Assembly (NCBI GenBank): GCA_030834185.1
Contig: JAURFT010000011.1
Coordinates: 1-33,884 of the forward strand
Origin: Candidatus Nanopelagicales bacterium
GTDB taxonomy: Bacteria > Actinomycetota > Actinomycetes > S36-B12 > UBA5976
Length of the DNA: 33,884 bases
Direction: 5' to 3'
Shown here: positions 17,987 through 27,377 of the stretch, one piece after another
Layout of the letters: each line of letters begins with the position of its first letter
How positions within the stretch are numbered: position 1 is the stretch's first letter
Made by a program: the position numbers and the translations under genes
The notes under the pieces: model-generated
Told to the model about the DNA's origin: nothing
What the model saw: only the letters and a program-made list of their open reading frames with translations
Database searches by the model: none

Positions 17987-18759
17987 CAATTAGGCTTGAG
18001 GGCAAGGGTGTTACCGTAACTTTTGGCGACATGTTTCGTAAAGTTGAAGCTGTCAAGAATATTGATGTTGCGCTGCATGCAGGTCAGACCATTGGCATTG
18101 TTGGTGAATCAGGTAGCGGTAAATCAACGCTAGCTCGAGTGCTGGCTGGAATCCAGGTACCAACTTCTGGCGAGGTTTTTTATGAAGGAACAAATATCTG
18201 GCAAGGCAAAGTTAGCTATCCCGGCGAGATGCGAAAAAAAGTTCAGATGGTATTTCAAGATCCGTATGGATCTTTAAATCCTCGGATGCGAGTAGTTAAC
18301 GCAGTAGCTGAAGCAGTCAAATTTCATCAAAATGCAGATGGTGAGCAAGCACGACAGATAGCGCTAGATCTGTTGGAGCGAATGGGCATTGCAAAAAATG
18401 ATGCAATTAAATTGCCCAGAGCGCTCTCTGGTGGTCAGCGTCAGCGTGTAAGTGTGGCCAGAGCGCTTTCAGCTAACCCTGAAGTTTTAATCGCTGATGA
18501 GCCAACATCAGCTATTGATCAAAGCGCACAATCGCAGCTGCTGAGCTTGTTCAGTGAGCTAATTGCTGGTGGGCTCTCGGTGATTTTGGTCTCCCATGAC
18601 TTAGGTGTGATTAGATATTTGACTGACCGGGTTTATGTGATGGAAAGCGGAGATTTTGTTGAAGCTGGCGACACTGCCCAAATCTTTGAAGATCCGCAGA
18701 TGGAATACACCCAAAAGTTGATCTCATCAATACCTGGCCATAAAAAGCTGAAGTCATAG
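17983..18759 (+). CDS. ABC transporter ATP-binding protein (DppF-type)
   Basis: GIVGESGSGKSTLARVLAG, MVFQDPYGSLNPRMRV, ALSGGQRQRVSVARAL, LIADEPTSAIDQ. Confidence 0.9.
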   Translation: MTIRLEGKGVTVTFGDMFRKVEAVKNIDVALHAGQTIGIVGESGSGKSTLARVLAGIQVPTSGEVFYEGTNIWQGKVSYPGEMRKKVQMVFQDPYGSLNPRMRVVNAVAEAVKFHQNADGEQARQIALDLLERMGIAKNDAIKLPRALSGGQRQRVSVARALSANPEVLIADEPTSAIDQSAQSQLLSLFSELIAGGLSVILVSHDLGVIRYLTDRVYVMESGDFVEAGDTAQIFEDPQMEYTQKLISSIPGHKKLKS

Positions 18760-18775
18760 TTTGCCTGGAGGTTTG

Positions 18776-19519
18776 ATGAATCAGGTTTGGTCAACTCCAG
18801 TTAAAGCGCCGCTTTATCCAACTTTTCCAGTGGAATATAAAGCAGTGAAGATTTTAAGCATTGTTTATCGAAGTGATATTGAGTTAATTCAAGCAGATCT
18901 ACCTGCAGGTCTAGTTGCTACATCAGATTGCGTAATGGTCCATTGCTATGACATGCCAGATGTGCAAGGGATGGGGCAGGTGCAAGAGGCCAATGTCATG
19001 GTTGGCGTTAAGACCGATTTTGGTGGCGAAGTGATTTCAGGTGGCTTTAGCACCAACCTAATTATTAGCTCAGATGTGGGATTGGCTCAGGGGAGAGAAG
19101 TTCATGGTCAACCAAAAAAACTTGGTAATGTCAGTTTGCAAGCAAGAGGCGATACTCATGTCGCAGAGATCTGGCGAAACGACATCAGGGCTTTTAGAGC
19201 AACCACTCCATACAAATATCAACGCAGTGAGATTGCCGAGTTAGAGAATATTTTTAGTTTCAAAAATAATATTAATCATAAAGTCATCCCAAATATTGAT
19301 GGCAGCATTGCGATCAATCAGATAACAACTCGAACTTTGCGTGATGTTGAGGTTTATGAATTTTGGTCTGGACCTACAACTGTTGAATTGGCACCGCATA
19401 TTCAGGTTCCGCTTTATCGGCATCCAGTTATAGAGCCGGTGCTTGCGTGTTATTGGGTAGCTGATTTTAAGTTAAAACCAGGTGCGATAGTTCATGATTA
19501 TCTGGCAGTTGAAAAATGA
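18776..19519 (+). CDS. Acetoacetate decarboxylase (ADC)-family protein
   Basis: GREVHGQPKKLGNVSLQ (ADC-type lysine motif); ATG 18776 preceded by GGAGGT. Confidence 0.8.
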   Translation: MNQVWSTPVKAPLYPTFPVEYKAVKILSIVYRSDIELIQADLPAGLVATSDCVMVHCYDMPDVQGMGQVQEANVMVGVKTDFGGEVISGGFSTNLIISSDVGLAQGREVHGQPKKLGNVSLQARGDTHVAEIWRNDIRAFRATTPYKYQRSEIAELENIFSFKNNINHKVIPNIDGSIAINQITTRTLRDVEVYEFWSGPTTVELAPHIQVPLYRHPVIEPVLACYWVADFKLKPGAIVHDYLAVEK

Positions 19520-20271
19520 CAAACACAACTGACATTACAAATCACATTATTCTTGTGACTGGAGCCGCTAGCGGAATTGGGAAACAGATAGCTGCGCAGT
19601 TAGCAGCACAAGGCGCAGAGGTTATAGCTGCAGATTTAAATCTAGAAGCATTAGAAGCGCTCAAATCTGAGGTCAACAAAGCCAATTTTCATATTAAGAA
19701 AGTTGATTTCAACAATGACCAAAGTATTATCTCTTTAGTCTCTGAGGTAGAAAACCAGATTGGGCCAATTAAAGGTTTGATAAATTGTGTTGGAATTTTA
19801 GGTAAAAGTGGCATGCTTTCTGAAGATATTGATTTAGTTAATTTTGATCTGGTTTATCAAATTAATTTACGCGCCGCACTGGTTTTATCAATGCAGGTTT
19901 TAAAAGCCATGAAGCCTCGTGGGTATGGCCGAATTTTGCAGCTAGCAAGCATTTCTGGCAAAGAGGGCAATCCAGGTTTAGTTGCATACTCAGTAACTAA
20001 AGCTGGGTTGATTGCGCTAGTTAAGGCACAAGGAAAAGAGTATGCGCCATTTGGCATAACAATTAACGCGTTAGCGCCTGCGCTAATTGATACCCCAATG
20101 ACTGCAAGTTTTGAGCCAGAGCAGCGACAATATTTAGAATCCAAAATACCTATGAATCGCTTAGGCACTGTGGAAGAAGTTGCATCTTTAGCGGCCTGGA
20201 TCATTTCGCCAGCTTGCAGTTTCACAACTGGGTTTGCTTTTGACTTGACAGGGGGAAGAGCTACTTACTGA
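19516..20271 (+). CDS. SDR oxidoreductase
   Basis: HIILVTGAASGIGKQIAAQL, AYSVTKAGLIAL, ITINALAPALIDTPM; ATGA overlap with upstream gene. Confidence 0.87.
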   Translation: MTNTTDITNHIILVTGAASGIGKQIAAQLAAQGAEVIAADLNLEALEALKSEVNKANFHIKKVDFNNDQSIISLVSEVENQIGPIKGLINCVGILGKSGMLSEDIDLVNFDLVYQINLRAALVLSMQVLKAMKPRGYGRILQLASISGKEGNPGLVAYSVTKAGLIALVKAQGKEYAPFGITINALAPALIDTPMTASFEPEQRQYLESKIPMNRLGTVEEVASLAAWIISPACSFTTGFAFDLTGGRATY

Positions 20272-20317
20272 TTTAGTTTTAGTTTGTTAAAACCAACCAA
20301 AAAAAGGAGAGATAGAT

Positions 20318-21169
20318 ATGCGAATTATTAGACTCGGAGAGTATTTGGCAGAGCGTCCTGCTGTCCAAGTTTCTGCGACCGAAGCGGTTTTTGTGGATTC
20401 AATCATCCCTGATTGGAATCGTGAATCACTTTCAACAGGTGGCTATGAAGCCGTGAAATCTGCAGACTTAAATAGTTTGCCAAAGGTAAAAATAGCTGAT
20501 TTTAGAATTGGTTCACCAATGGCAAGACCAACCAAACTGATTTGCATTGGTCTTAATTATGCAAAGCATGCAGCAGAATCAAATGCAGAAATACCAAAAG
20601 AGCCAGTTGTGTTCATGAAGGCACCAGATGCACTTATTGGTCCAAATGATGACATTAGAATTCCAAAAAATAGTGTTAAAACTGATTACGAGGTAGAGCT
20701 AGCAATAGTTATTGGTAAGCGAGCGCTGTATCTTGAATCAGAGAAAGATGCGCGAGAACATGTTTTGGGCTTTTCATTAAGTCAAGACGTTAGTGAGCGC
20801 GAATGGCAGATCGAGCGCGGCGGCCAATGGGTAAAAGGAAAGTCATTCCCAACATTTAATCCAATGGGCCCAGTTGTGGTCACCAAAGATGAATTTGATC
20901 CAGCTGATGCGAATTTGTGGACCAAGGTCGATGGTGAATCCAGACAAAATTCTTCAACTAAAGATCTAATCTTCAATGTAGATCACATTGTTTGGTATGT
21001 AAGTCAGTGTATGGAGCTTTTCCCTGGTGACATCATTAATACCGGCACACCTGAAGGTGTTGCAGCAGGAATGAAGCCACCGGCATTTTTAACTGTAGGT
21101 CAACATGTGACAACCGGCATTGCTGGAATTGGCGAACAGAGTTCAAAAGTTATCGCTTACAACGCCTAA
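20318..21169 (+). CDS. Fumarylacetoacetate hydrolase-family protein
   Basis: KLICIGLNYAKHAAES, PVVFMKAPDALIGPNDDI, DYEVELAIVIGKRA, FNPMGPVVVT, LFPGDIINTGTPEGVAAGM; AAAGGAGAG SD. Confidence 0.88.
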   Translation: MRIIRLGEYLAERPAVQVSATEAVFVDSIIPDWNRESLSTGGYEAVKSADLNSLPKVKIADFRIGSPMARPTKLICIGLNYAKHAAESNAEIPKEPVVFMKAPDALIGPNDDIRIPKNSVKTDYEVELAIVIGKRALYLESEKDAREHVLGFSLSQDVSEREWQIERGGQWVKGKSFPTFNPMGPVVVTKDEFDPADANLWTKVDGESRQNSSTKDLIFNVDHIVWYVSQCMELFPGDIINTGTPEGVAAGMKPPAFLTVGQHVTTGIAGIGEQSSKVIAYNA

Positions 21170-22065
21170 CTAGTTGTAACCACATTTGTAATCGGCTCGC
21201 CTTGTGCGAGCCGATTCAATTGTTGGGCAATCATTCTTTTAGCTCGACCTGGAAATGCCGTTGAATTTCCGCCAGTATGCGGACTGATCAAAAGGTTTGG
21301 CGCCTGCCACAGCGGGTGATTTAGCGGCAGTGGCTCAGGATCAGTTACGTCCACAGCAGCAGTTATCCACCCTGAGCTAAGCGCTTCAACTAAATCTGCG
21401 GTGACAACTACCGGTCCGCGTGCCATGTTAACCAGTAGGGCGCCGCGCCTCATTAATTTCATCTTATTCAGATCAAACAATCCTTTAGTTTCAGCAGTTA
21501 AAGGGGTAATCAGAATTACAATGTCATATTGATTTAACTCAGCATCTAGCTGACTTATTTTCTTTGTGCCATTTGAGCCAGACCTGGTGTAGCCGGTGAT
21601 GTTCTGCGTAAACGGCAAGAACACTCTGCCAATCTCTTGCCCAACTGAGCCATATCCAACAATTGCCACCGACGCATCGATGATCGAATCTCGCACATAC
21701 CTCAACCAATGCTGTGAGCTTTGAGATGCAATCAAGTCTGAAACTCTAGCTTTGCTAGCTAGCGTCAAGGTGAGAGTTAGTTCAGCTGTGGATAAATCAT
21801 GTAAACCACGGGCATTTGCCAAAGTTACGCCTTCTGGAATTAGCGGCAATACATCGTCATAACCGGCGGTTAGCACTTGCACTAGTTTCAGATTGGGCAT
21901 CTTGGGGATGCGATGTAAAGACTCCGCTCCACCCATATATTTAGGAATGTAAACGGTGATCTGGTCTAACTTAGCTTGATCAGTTAAATCATTTTCATCG
22001 GTTAGAAAATTAAATCCATTTGGGAGATCGATATCATCCCATTGGCACCAAATTGTTTCGGTCAT
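21166..22065 (-). CDS. D-isomer specific 2-hydroxyacid dehydrogenase
   Basis: VAIVGYGSVGQEIGRVF, LVNMARGPVV, AAVDVTDPEPLPLNHPLW, ISPHTGG. Confidence 0.88.
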   Translation of the reverse strand: MTETIWCQWDDIDLPNGFNFLTDENDLTDQAKLDQITVYIPKYMGGAESLHRIPKMPNLKLVQVLTAGYDDVLPLIPEGVTLANARGLHDLSTAELTLTLTLASKARVSDLIASQSSQHWLRYVRDSIIDASVAIVGYGSVGQEIGRVFLPFTQNITGYTRSGSNGTKKISQLDAELNQYDIVILITPLTAETKGLFDLNKMKLMRRGALLVNMARGPVVVTADLVEALSSGWITAAVDVTDPEPLPLNHPLWQAPNLLISPHTGGNSTAFPGRAKRMIAQQLNRLAQGEPITNVVTTS

Positions 22066-22132
22066 TATTTCCCTAAGTTGTGATTTGCATATTGAACACG
22101 GATATGAGCACTTAAGTCAACTATTAAATCTA

Positions 22133-22160
22133 TTGACTTTAAAATTTATATGAGTAGATT
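22133..22160 (+). promoter_or_regulatory. Candidate sigma70-type promoter
   Basis: TTGACT (22133-22138), 16-nt spacer, TAGATT (22155-22160); -35 is one arm of AAGTCAA-N12-TTGACTT inverted repeat (22114-22139). Confidence 0.5.
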
Positions 22161-22189
22161 TAAACTAACCTTATCTAGTTGGGATATAA

Positions 22190-23161
22190 ATGAAAGTATT
22201 AATTTTTGGCGGCACTCGATTTATGGGTAGGTATGTATGTGAAAGTTTACTAGCAGCAGGTTTTGATGTAACTATTGCTAATCGTGGAACCCGTGATCAG
22301 GCGCCTGGCACAACTCATATTTCTTGTGATAGATCAGATGTTAGTAATTTAGCTAAACTAAAAGACATAAGCTTTGATTATGTAATTGACTTTTCAGCTT
22401 ATGATTCAAATTGGGTAGAGCAGGCTGCAGAGATCTTTAAACATAAGATAAAAAGATATATTTTCATTTCCAGTGGCGCTGTATATAAACCATCAACTGT
22501 ATTTCCAATTCAGGAGCATTTTGTTCGTGAAGCTGCGGGCTTACATTATGAATACTCGGCTCAAAAAATACGATCAGAGCAGTTGCTGGTTAGCTATCAT
22601 GAACAAGGGTATTTTGAGACCGTTTCTTGCAGATTGCCATACGTGCTAGGCGCACACAATTATGAAGATCGCGAGGGTTTTGTACTAAGTCGACTACTTG
22701 CTGATAAGCCAATTGTGGTTCCAGATGATGGAGCAGCTTTGCATTCCTTTATTTTTGCTGGTGATGTTGCATTGGCAATCTTGAAATTAATTAAAGCACC
22801 TGCATTTGTCTCTGGAGAAGCTTTTAATATTGCAATATCTCAAGGAATTACAACTTTAGGTTTTATTGAGACCTGCGCTGAAATAGTTGGGAAAACACCT
22901 CAGCTGCATCCACTCAATCTTGAAAAGGCGGGACTGAAAACAGATCGATTTGATCTTAAGAATCTGCTATTCCCATTTCCTCAAGCAAACGGGTATCTGG
23001 ATAACACCAAGCTGCTTAAGTATTTGAATTTTACCCCAACACACACGCTGCCAGAGATGATCGAGCAGTTCTATAAGTGGTGGTTAGTAAATTCTGATCT
23101 GCAGCCAACTAAGTATGAACTTGAAGCAAAAGCACTAGCAGCGCTGGGCCTATCGGACTAG
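22190..23161 (+). CDS. NAD-dependent epimerase/dehydratase (extended SDR)
   Basis: MKVLIFGGTRFMGRYVCESLLAAGFDVTIANRG, YEYSAQK. Confidence 0.83.
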   Translation: MKVLIFGGTRFMGRYVCESLLAAGFDVTIANRGTRDQAPGTTHISCDRSDVSNLAKLKDISFDYVIDFSAYDSNWVEQAAEIFKHKIKRYIFISSGAVYKPSTVFPIQEHFVREAAGLHYEYSAQKIRSEQLLVSYHEQGYFETVSCRLPYVLGAHNYEDREGFVLSRLLADKPIVVPDDGAALHSFIFAGDVALAILKLIKAPAFVSGEAFNIAISQGITTLGFIETCAEIVGKTPQLHPLNLEKAGLKTDRFDLKNLLFPFPQANGYLDNTKLLKYLNFTPTHTLPEMIEQFYKWWLVNSDLQPTKYELEAKALAALGLSD

Positions 23162-23994
23162 TTCTTTATTTTAGGTGCTTGTTGTGACTTTACTGGCAGT
23201 CGCATATAGCCAAGATCGGTAGGGATTAATTGTTTGGATAGTGACTTTACGTATCCAACAATTTCTGCAAATGAACTATTTGCTGGAACAGCTTGTTCAA
23301 TTATCTTCGCTACCTCATCAATTTCTTGCTGGGCTTTTTTGATGTCACCAGCAATATAAAATGCATAAGCTGCACAAAATTTATCTGGAAACACATTAGC
23401 AAGCCCAAGGATGCCGCCATTTGCCCCAGCTTCAAGTGATGGGATTAGGAGTTTGTCGCTTCCAACTAAAAGATTTTTCCCAGTTGCTAGATATTTTTTA
23501 GTTGCAGCTAAGTCTCCGCTGGAATCCTTAACTCCCCAAACATCAACCTGTTCAACTACTTCTACGGGTAGCTCAACTGCACAAGCTGGGATGTTGTAAG
23601 CGATAATTTTAATTTTAGTTGCTGCAACGATATTTTTATACATCGCAACCATCGCCTCTGTGTCAGCAGGCTGAAAGTAACTTGGTGGCAACACCATCGC
23701 GTGCGTAACGTCTGTGCTTTCAAGCCAAGTAAGAAATTCCTTGATGGTTCCCAGGCTATTAGTAATTAAGGTTGGAATAACATGTTTGTCACCTTTTATC
23801 TTGAGTAGCTCTGAAGTAATCAGCTTCATTTCTTCAAGACTTAAAGATGCGCCTTCGCCAAAGGTACCAAAAGGAATTAGCCCTGCAATATCAGTTTTGA
23901 GTAACCAGTTAGCATGATCAATAGTGGCGCTTAAATCTAAATCACCGTTTGCGGTGAAGGCGGTGAAAGTTGGTACAAAGATTCCTTTTAACAT
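23158..23994 (-). CDS. DapA/N-acetylneuraminate lyase-family aldolase
   Basis: MLKGIFVPTFTAFTANGDLD, GTFGEGASLSLEE, IAYNIPA (Tyr), VWGVKDSSGD (Schiff-base Lys). Confidence 0.85.
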   Translation of the reverse strand: MLKGIFVPTFTAFTANGDLDLSATIDHANWLLKTDIAGLIPFGTFGEGASLSLEEMKLITSELLKIKGDKHVIPTLITNSLGTIKEFLTWLESTDVTHAMVLPPSYFQPADTEAMVAMYKNIVAATKIKIIAYNIPACAVELPVEVVEQVDVWGVKDSSGDLAATKKYLATGKNLLVGSDKLLIPSLEAGANGGILGLANVFPDKFCAAYAFYIAGDIKKAQQEIDEVAKIIEQAVPANSSFAEIVGYVKSLSKQLIPTDLGYMRLPVKSQQAPKIKN

Positions 23995-24061
23995 GGGCTG
24001 AGTGTATATCTTGAGTTCCAAAATATGCGAAAACTCAAGTTAATCTTCCCCGTTGGTTCTG

Positions 24062-24075
24062 TGTAATCGTTCCCC
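24062..24075 (+). promoter_or_regulatory. Candidate LacI-family operator (TGTAATCGTTCCCC)
   Basis: Divergent intergenic region between the aldolase and the SDR at 24141; fits TGnnAnCGnTnnC. Confidence 0.45.
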
Positions 24076-24140
24076 TTAAATACACTCGCGTTCGATACAG
24101 TTCTCCACATAAATGAGATTGCAGAATTGGACAGGTGATC

Positions 24141-24959
24141 ATGGTTGATTCACGTTTTGATCTGACTGGGAAAGTCGCAATTGTTACCGGTGGCGCTGGC
24201 GGGATTGGATCTGCGACCGCACGGCTACTAGCTAGCTATGGTGCGAAGGTTTTGATTACAGATATAAATCAAGCATCGCTAGATGCAGCTCAAGAAATGT
24301 TTAAAAGTGAAAATCTTGACGTAGTTGGTTACTTAACAGATTCAAGTGACGAAAAGCAATCAGTTGCATTCTTTAATAAAGTTGAGCAACTTCATGGCAC
24401 CGCTGATATTTTGGTGAATAACGCGTACCAGGGCATACATTCACCACCACATCAGACTTCACTTGATGAATGGAATCGAGTGATTACAACATCTTTAACT
24501 GGATATTTTTTATATGCTAGAGAGTTTGCTAATCGTTTGATTGCAGCAAAGCGTTCAGGCCAAATCGTAAATATCAGCTCTATTGCTGGCAGCAGCGCAT
24601 TAGGTCGGGGAAATTTTGCTTATAGCGCTGCAAAAGGTGGCGTAAATCAACTAACCAGAGAGTTGGCTATTGAGTGGGCGAGATCAAAAATTCGAGTTAA
24701 CGCCATTCAGCCTTGCTCGGTTAACACTCCAGGTTGGCGGCGCTGGATTGATAGCGAGGGCGAACGAGGCGAGCAAATTGTCGCCAATCTAGTTAGTGGA
24801 ATTCCGCTTGGCAGGGTAGCTGAACCAACTGATATCGCCAGCGCTGTGCATTTTCTAGTCAGTGACGCATCAGCAATGGTGACTGGCGTGATCTTGCCTG
24901 TAGATGGTGGAAATTTGGTCTTGAATGCTGGTGGCACTATAGGGAATTATTCGGGATGA
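24141..24959 (+). CDS. SDR oxidoreductase
   Basis: FDLTGKVAIVTGGAGGIGSATA, AYSAAKGGVNQLTRELAIEW, VDGGNLVLNAGG; similar to the 864 SDR but with intact YxxxK. Confidence 0.87.
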   Translation: MVDSRFDLTGKVAIVTGGAGGIGSATARLLASYGAKVLITDINQASLDAAQEMFKSENLDVVGYLTDSSDEKQSVAFFNKVEQLHGTADILVNNAYQGIHSPPHQTSLDEWNRVITTSLTGYFLYAREFANRLIAAKRSGQIVNISSIAGSSALGRGNFAYSAAKGGVNQLTRELAIEWARSKIRVNAIQPCSVNTPGWRRWIDSEGERGEQIVANLVSGIPLGRVAEPTDIASAVHFLVSDASAMVTGVILPVDGGNLVLNAGGTIGNYSG

Positions 24960-24979
24960 ACTTCAATAATTGCAAGCTA

Positions 24980-25048
24980 GCCAGCGGGCTTTGGGCATCG
25001 CGGGCTGCTGCAGTACAGTTAATTATTGGAGTTACCCACTCCGCTGGC
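24980..25048 (+). promoter_or_regulatory. Potentially structured leader of the LacI gene
   Basis: GCCAGCGG (24980-24987) pairs with CCGCTGGC (25041-25048) just upstream of the SD; enclosed/overlapping hairpin GGAGT-TACCC-ACTCC (25028-25042). Confidence 0.35.
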
Positions 25049-25059
25049 AGAGGTGAAAA

Positions 25060-26064
25060 GTGAGCACAGAAAACTTTAAACACCCCACTATCTCTGATGT
25101 TGCTGCCCTAGCTGGTGTTTCAACAGCAACGGTTTCTAGAGTGTTGGGTCACAGCGGATATGTTTCTGGAACCGCACGAGCTCGCATCGAAGCAGCTATA
25201 GCTGAATTAGATTATCGACCATCCTCAGTTGCACAATCACTTAAGCAACGAAGAACCAACTTAGTTGGCGTTATCGTAAGAGATATCCACCATCCTTATT
25301 ACCCAACCCTGGTGCATGGAATTGAAACTCAGGCACAGGAGTATGGCTACTCGATGATTCTTTGCAATGGCATGAATGACATAGATCGAGAAACTAAGTA
25401 TTTTGACTATCTAGCATCAAGAAGTGCTGACGGCATCATTATTGCAAGTGGAAGTTTCATGCAAAGGCATTATGACTATTTATGTCAATCCAGAACGCCG
25501 GTAGTGATTTCAAACGTAGATACTTATGATGCAAAGATTCCTTCTATATCAAGCGAAGCCAGAGAAGGTGCGCGCCTAGCCGGGAAACACTTAGTTGAAG
25601 CTGGCTATGAAAAATTTGCTTATATTTGTGGACCAAAAGACCTAAGCACTGCAATTGTTCGGCGAGATGGATTTATTGAAGGTGTTGGAACTAGTGATGT
25701 CACTGTGGTTTATGGTGAATCTGATGTGGCAAGTGGTGAGCGAGCAATCGAGGAACTTAAATCAGTATTGGGTCCAGGATTGGGTATTGCTGCTACTAAT
25801 GATCAAACCGCCATTGGAGCTATGCAAGCAGCGCAGCGATTAGGTTATCGCGTACCTGATGACATTGGTTTCATTGGTTTTGACAACATCGACACTGGTC
25901 AATTCACCAGTCCTAGACTTTCTACCATCGATAATAATCGACATCTAGTTGGTATGAAATCTATGCAGGTATTAAAAAATGTCATTGACAAAAAAGGTGG
26001 ACCACTTCATGATGCTGTTCGCCCGGTTTTGGTAGTGCGAGGCTCAACTCAGCGTTATCGATAA
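25060..26064 (+). CDS. LacI-family transcriptional regulator
   Basis: PTISDVAALAGVSTATVSRVLGHSGYVSGTARARIEAAIAELDYRPSSVAQSLKQRRT; GTG start. Confidence 0.93.
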   Translation: MSTENFKHPTISDVAALAGVSTATVSRVLGHSGYVSGTARARIEAAIAELDYRPSSVAQSLKQRRTNLVGVIVRDIHHPYYPTLVHGIETQAQEYGYSMILCNGMNDIDRETKYFDYLASRSADGIIIASGSFMQRHYDYLCQSRTPVVISNVDTYDAKIPSISSEAREGARLAGKHLVEAGYEKFAYICGPKDLSTAIVRRDGFIEGVGTSDVTVVYGESDVASGERAIEELKSVLGPGLGIAATNDQTAIGAMQAAQRLGYRVPDDIGFIGFDNIDTGQFTSPRLSTIDNNRHLVGMKSMQVLKNVIDKKGGPLHDAVRPVLVVRGSTQRYR

Positions 26065-26078
26065 TTGCTGGTGGCGCG

Positions 26079-27284
26079 TTGATTACTTCTAAGTCATCTG
26101 ACGTATTAATTGTTGGGGCTGGCGTTGTTGGGCTTGCAATTGGTTTGGGAATTTTAGAATCACGTCCAACTTCTAAAGTAATAATCCTAGAAAAGGAATC
26201 AGCGCTAGGTAAGCATGCCAGTGGTAGAAATTCTGGTGTATTACATGCTGGTTTCTATTATTCGCCAGATTCCCTGAAGGCAAAATTTTGTCGGGATGGA
26301 AATTTAGAGCTTAGAGAACTATGTCGTGAGTTTAATATCCCGCTAAAAGAAGTTGGTAAAGTTGTTGTATCTAGAAATGAAGCTGAAGATCTTCGACTTG
26401 ATAATCTACTTGAGCGTGGTGAAGCTAACGGTGTAGAGCTTGAATTGCTACCTAAATCACGGTTAGCTGATTTTGAACCGCTAGCAAAAACATATGAAAG
26501 ATTTTTGTGGTCTCCAAATACGGCCATCTCAGATTCGAGCAGTGTGATTTCGGCAATGCGCAGTAAATTTATAAGTCTTGGTGGAGAGTTAATTTTTGAT
26601 GCTCGAGCAGAATTAACACTTAACCAAGATGAAGTAGTTATAGCCGGCTATGACGCAACAATTGTAATTAATGCAGCTGGAGCTCAAGCTGATCGCGTTG
26701 CACGCAAACTTGGTCTTGCCAAAGATTATGCGATGGTGCCATTTATGGGCTTGTATCGAAAGACAAATTCCCAGTTATTGCCATTGCAAAAATTGGTTTA
26801 TCCAGTCCCGCATCCAATAAACCCATTTTTAGGTGTGCACTTCACAGTTACTTTGACTGGGAGTGTAAAAATTGGCCCAACTGCAATTCCCGTTTTAGGG
26901 CGTGAGCAGTATTCGCTTTGGTCGGGGTGGTCAATCTCGGATATGTATCAAGGAATCATTGGTGCAACCGCGCTAATCAGCGGAGATGCTCACAGTTTTG
27001 GTGAGATTTTGAAATCAGAGCTGCCCAAATTATTACAACGATCTTTGGTTAATCAGGCTGCTGAGTTAGTGCCAACTGCAAGCAGTGTAAAAAAATGGCA
27101 GCGGCAGCAGCCTGGAATTCGTGCGCAGTTGGTTAATAAGCGAACTGGCGAGCTGGAGCAAGATTTTATTGTGGAGCAATCACACAACTCAATTCATGTA
27201 TTAAATGCCGTATCTCCTGGCTGGACGAGCTCGATCCCATTTGGCCGTTGGGTTGCCCAGACCAAAGTGTTACCTCAGTTATAA
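26079..27284 (+). CDS. lhgO: L-2-hydroxyglutarate oxidase-like FAD-dependent oxidoreductase
   Basis: VLIVGAGVVGLAIGLGIL, ILEKESALGKHASGRNSGVLHAGFYYSPDSLKAKFC, VINAAGAQAD; TTG start. Confidence 0.85.
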   Translation: MITSKSSDVLIVGAGVVGLAIGLGILESRPTSKVIILEKESALGKHASGRNSGVLHAGFYYSPDSLKAKFCRDGNLELRELCREFNIPLKEVGKVVVSRNEAEDLRLDNLLERGEANGVELELLPKSRLADFEPLAKTYERFLWSPNTAISDSSSVISAMRSKFISLGGELIFDARAELTLNQDEVVIAGYDATIVINAAGAQADRVARKLGLAKDYAMVPFMGLYRKTNSQLLPLQKLVYPVPHPINPFLGVHFTVTLTGSVKIGPTAIPVLGREQYSLWSGWSISDMYQGIIGATALISGDAHSFGEILKSELPKLLQRSLVNQAAELVPTASSVKKWQRQQPGIRAQLVNKRTGELEQDFIVEQSHNSIHVLNAVSPGWTSSIPFGRWVAQTKVLPQL

Positions 27285-27377
27285 ATTATCAGCCAAGTTG
27301 GCTAACTCGCGCATACTTGTAGGCCAAGGATTGCTGCTGAATTGCTCAGTTATCAGGGCTTTACGGGTTTAGCTGGC

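Larger units (their letters stand above)
700..27377. other. Putative genomic island (catabolic) between tRNA-Lys-derived direct repeats
   Basis: Bounded by the truncated and the intact copy of the same tRNA-containing repeat; interior is a coherent block of catabolic and transport genes. Confidence 0.75.

Noticed and set aside
18008-18020. GTTACCGTAAC palindrome near the start of the second ABC ATPase
   Set aside because: Within coding sequence of a continuing operon; single occurrence and no supporting context.
700-27377. Phage or integrative element with integrase/transposase
   Set aside because: No ORF resembles a recombinase, transposase or phage structural protein; the island call rests only on the direct repeats and gene content.
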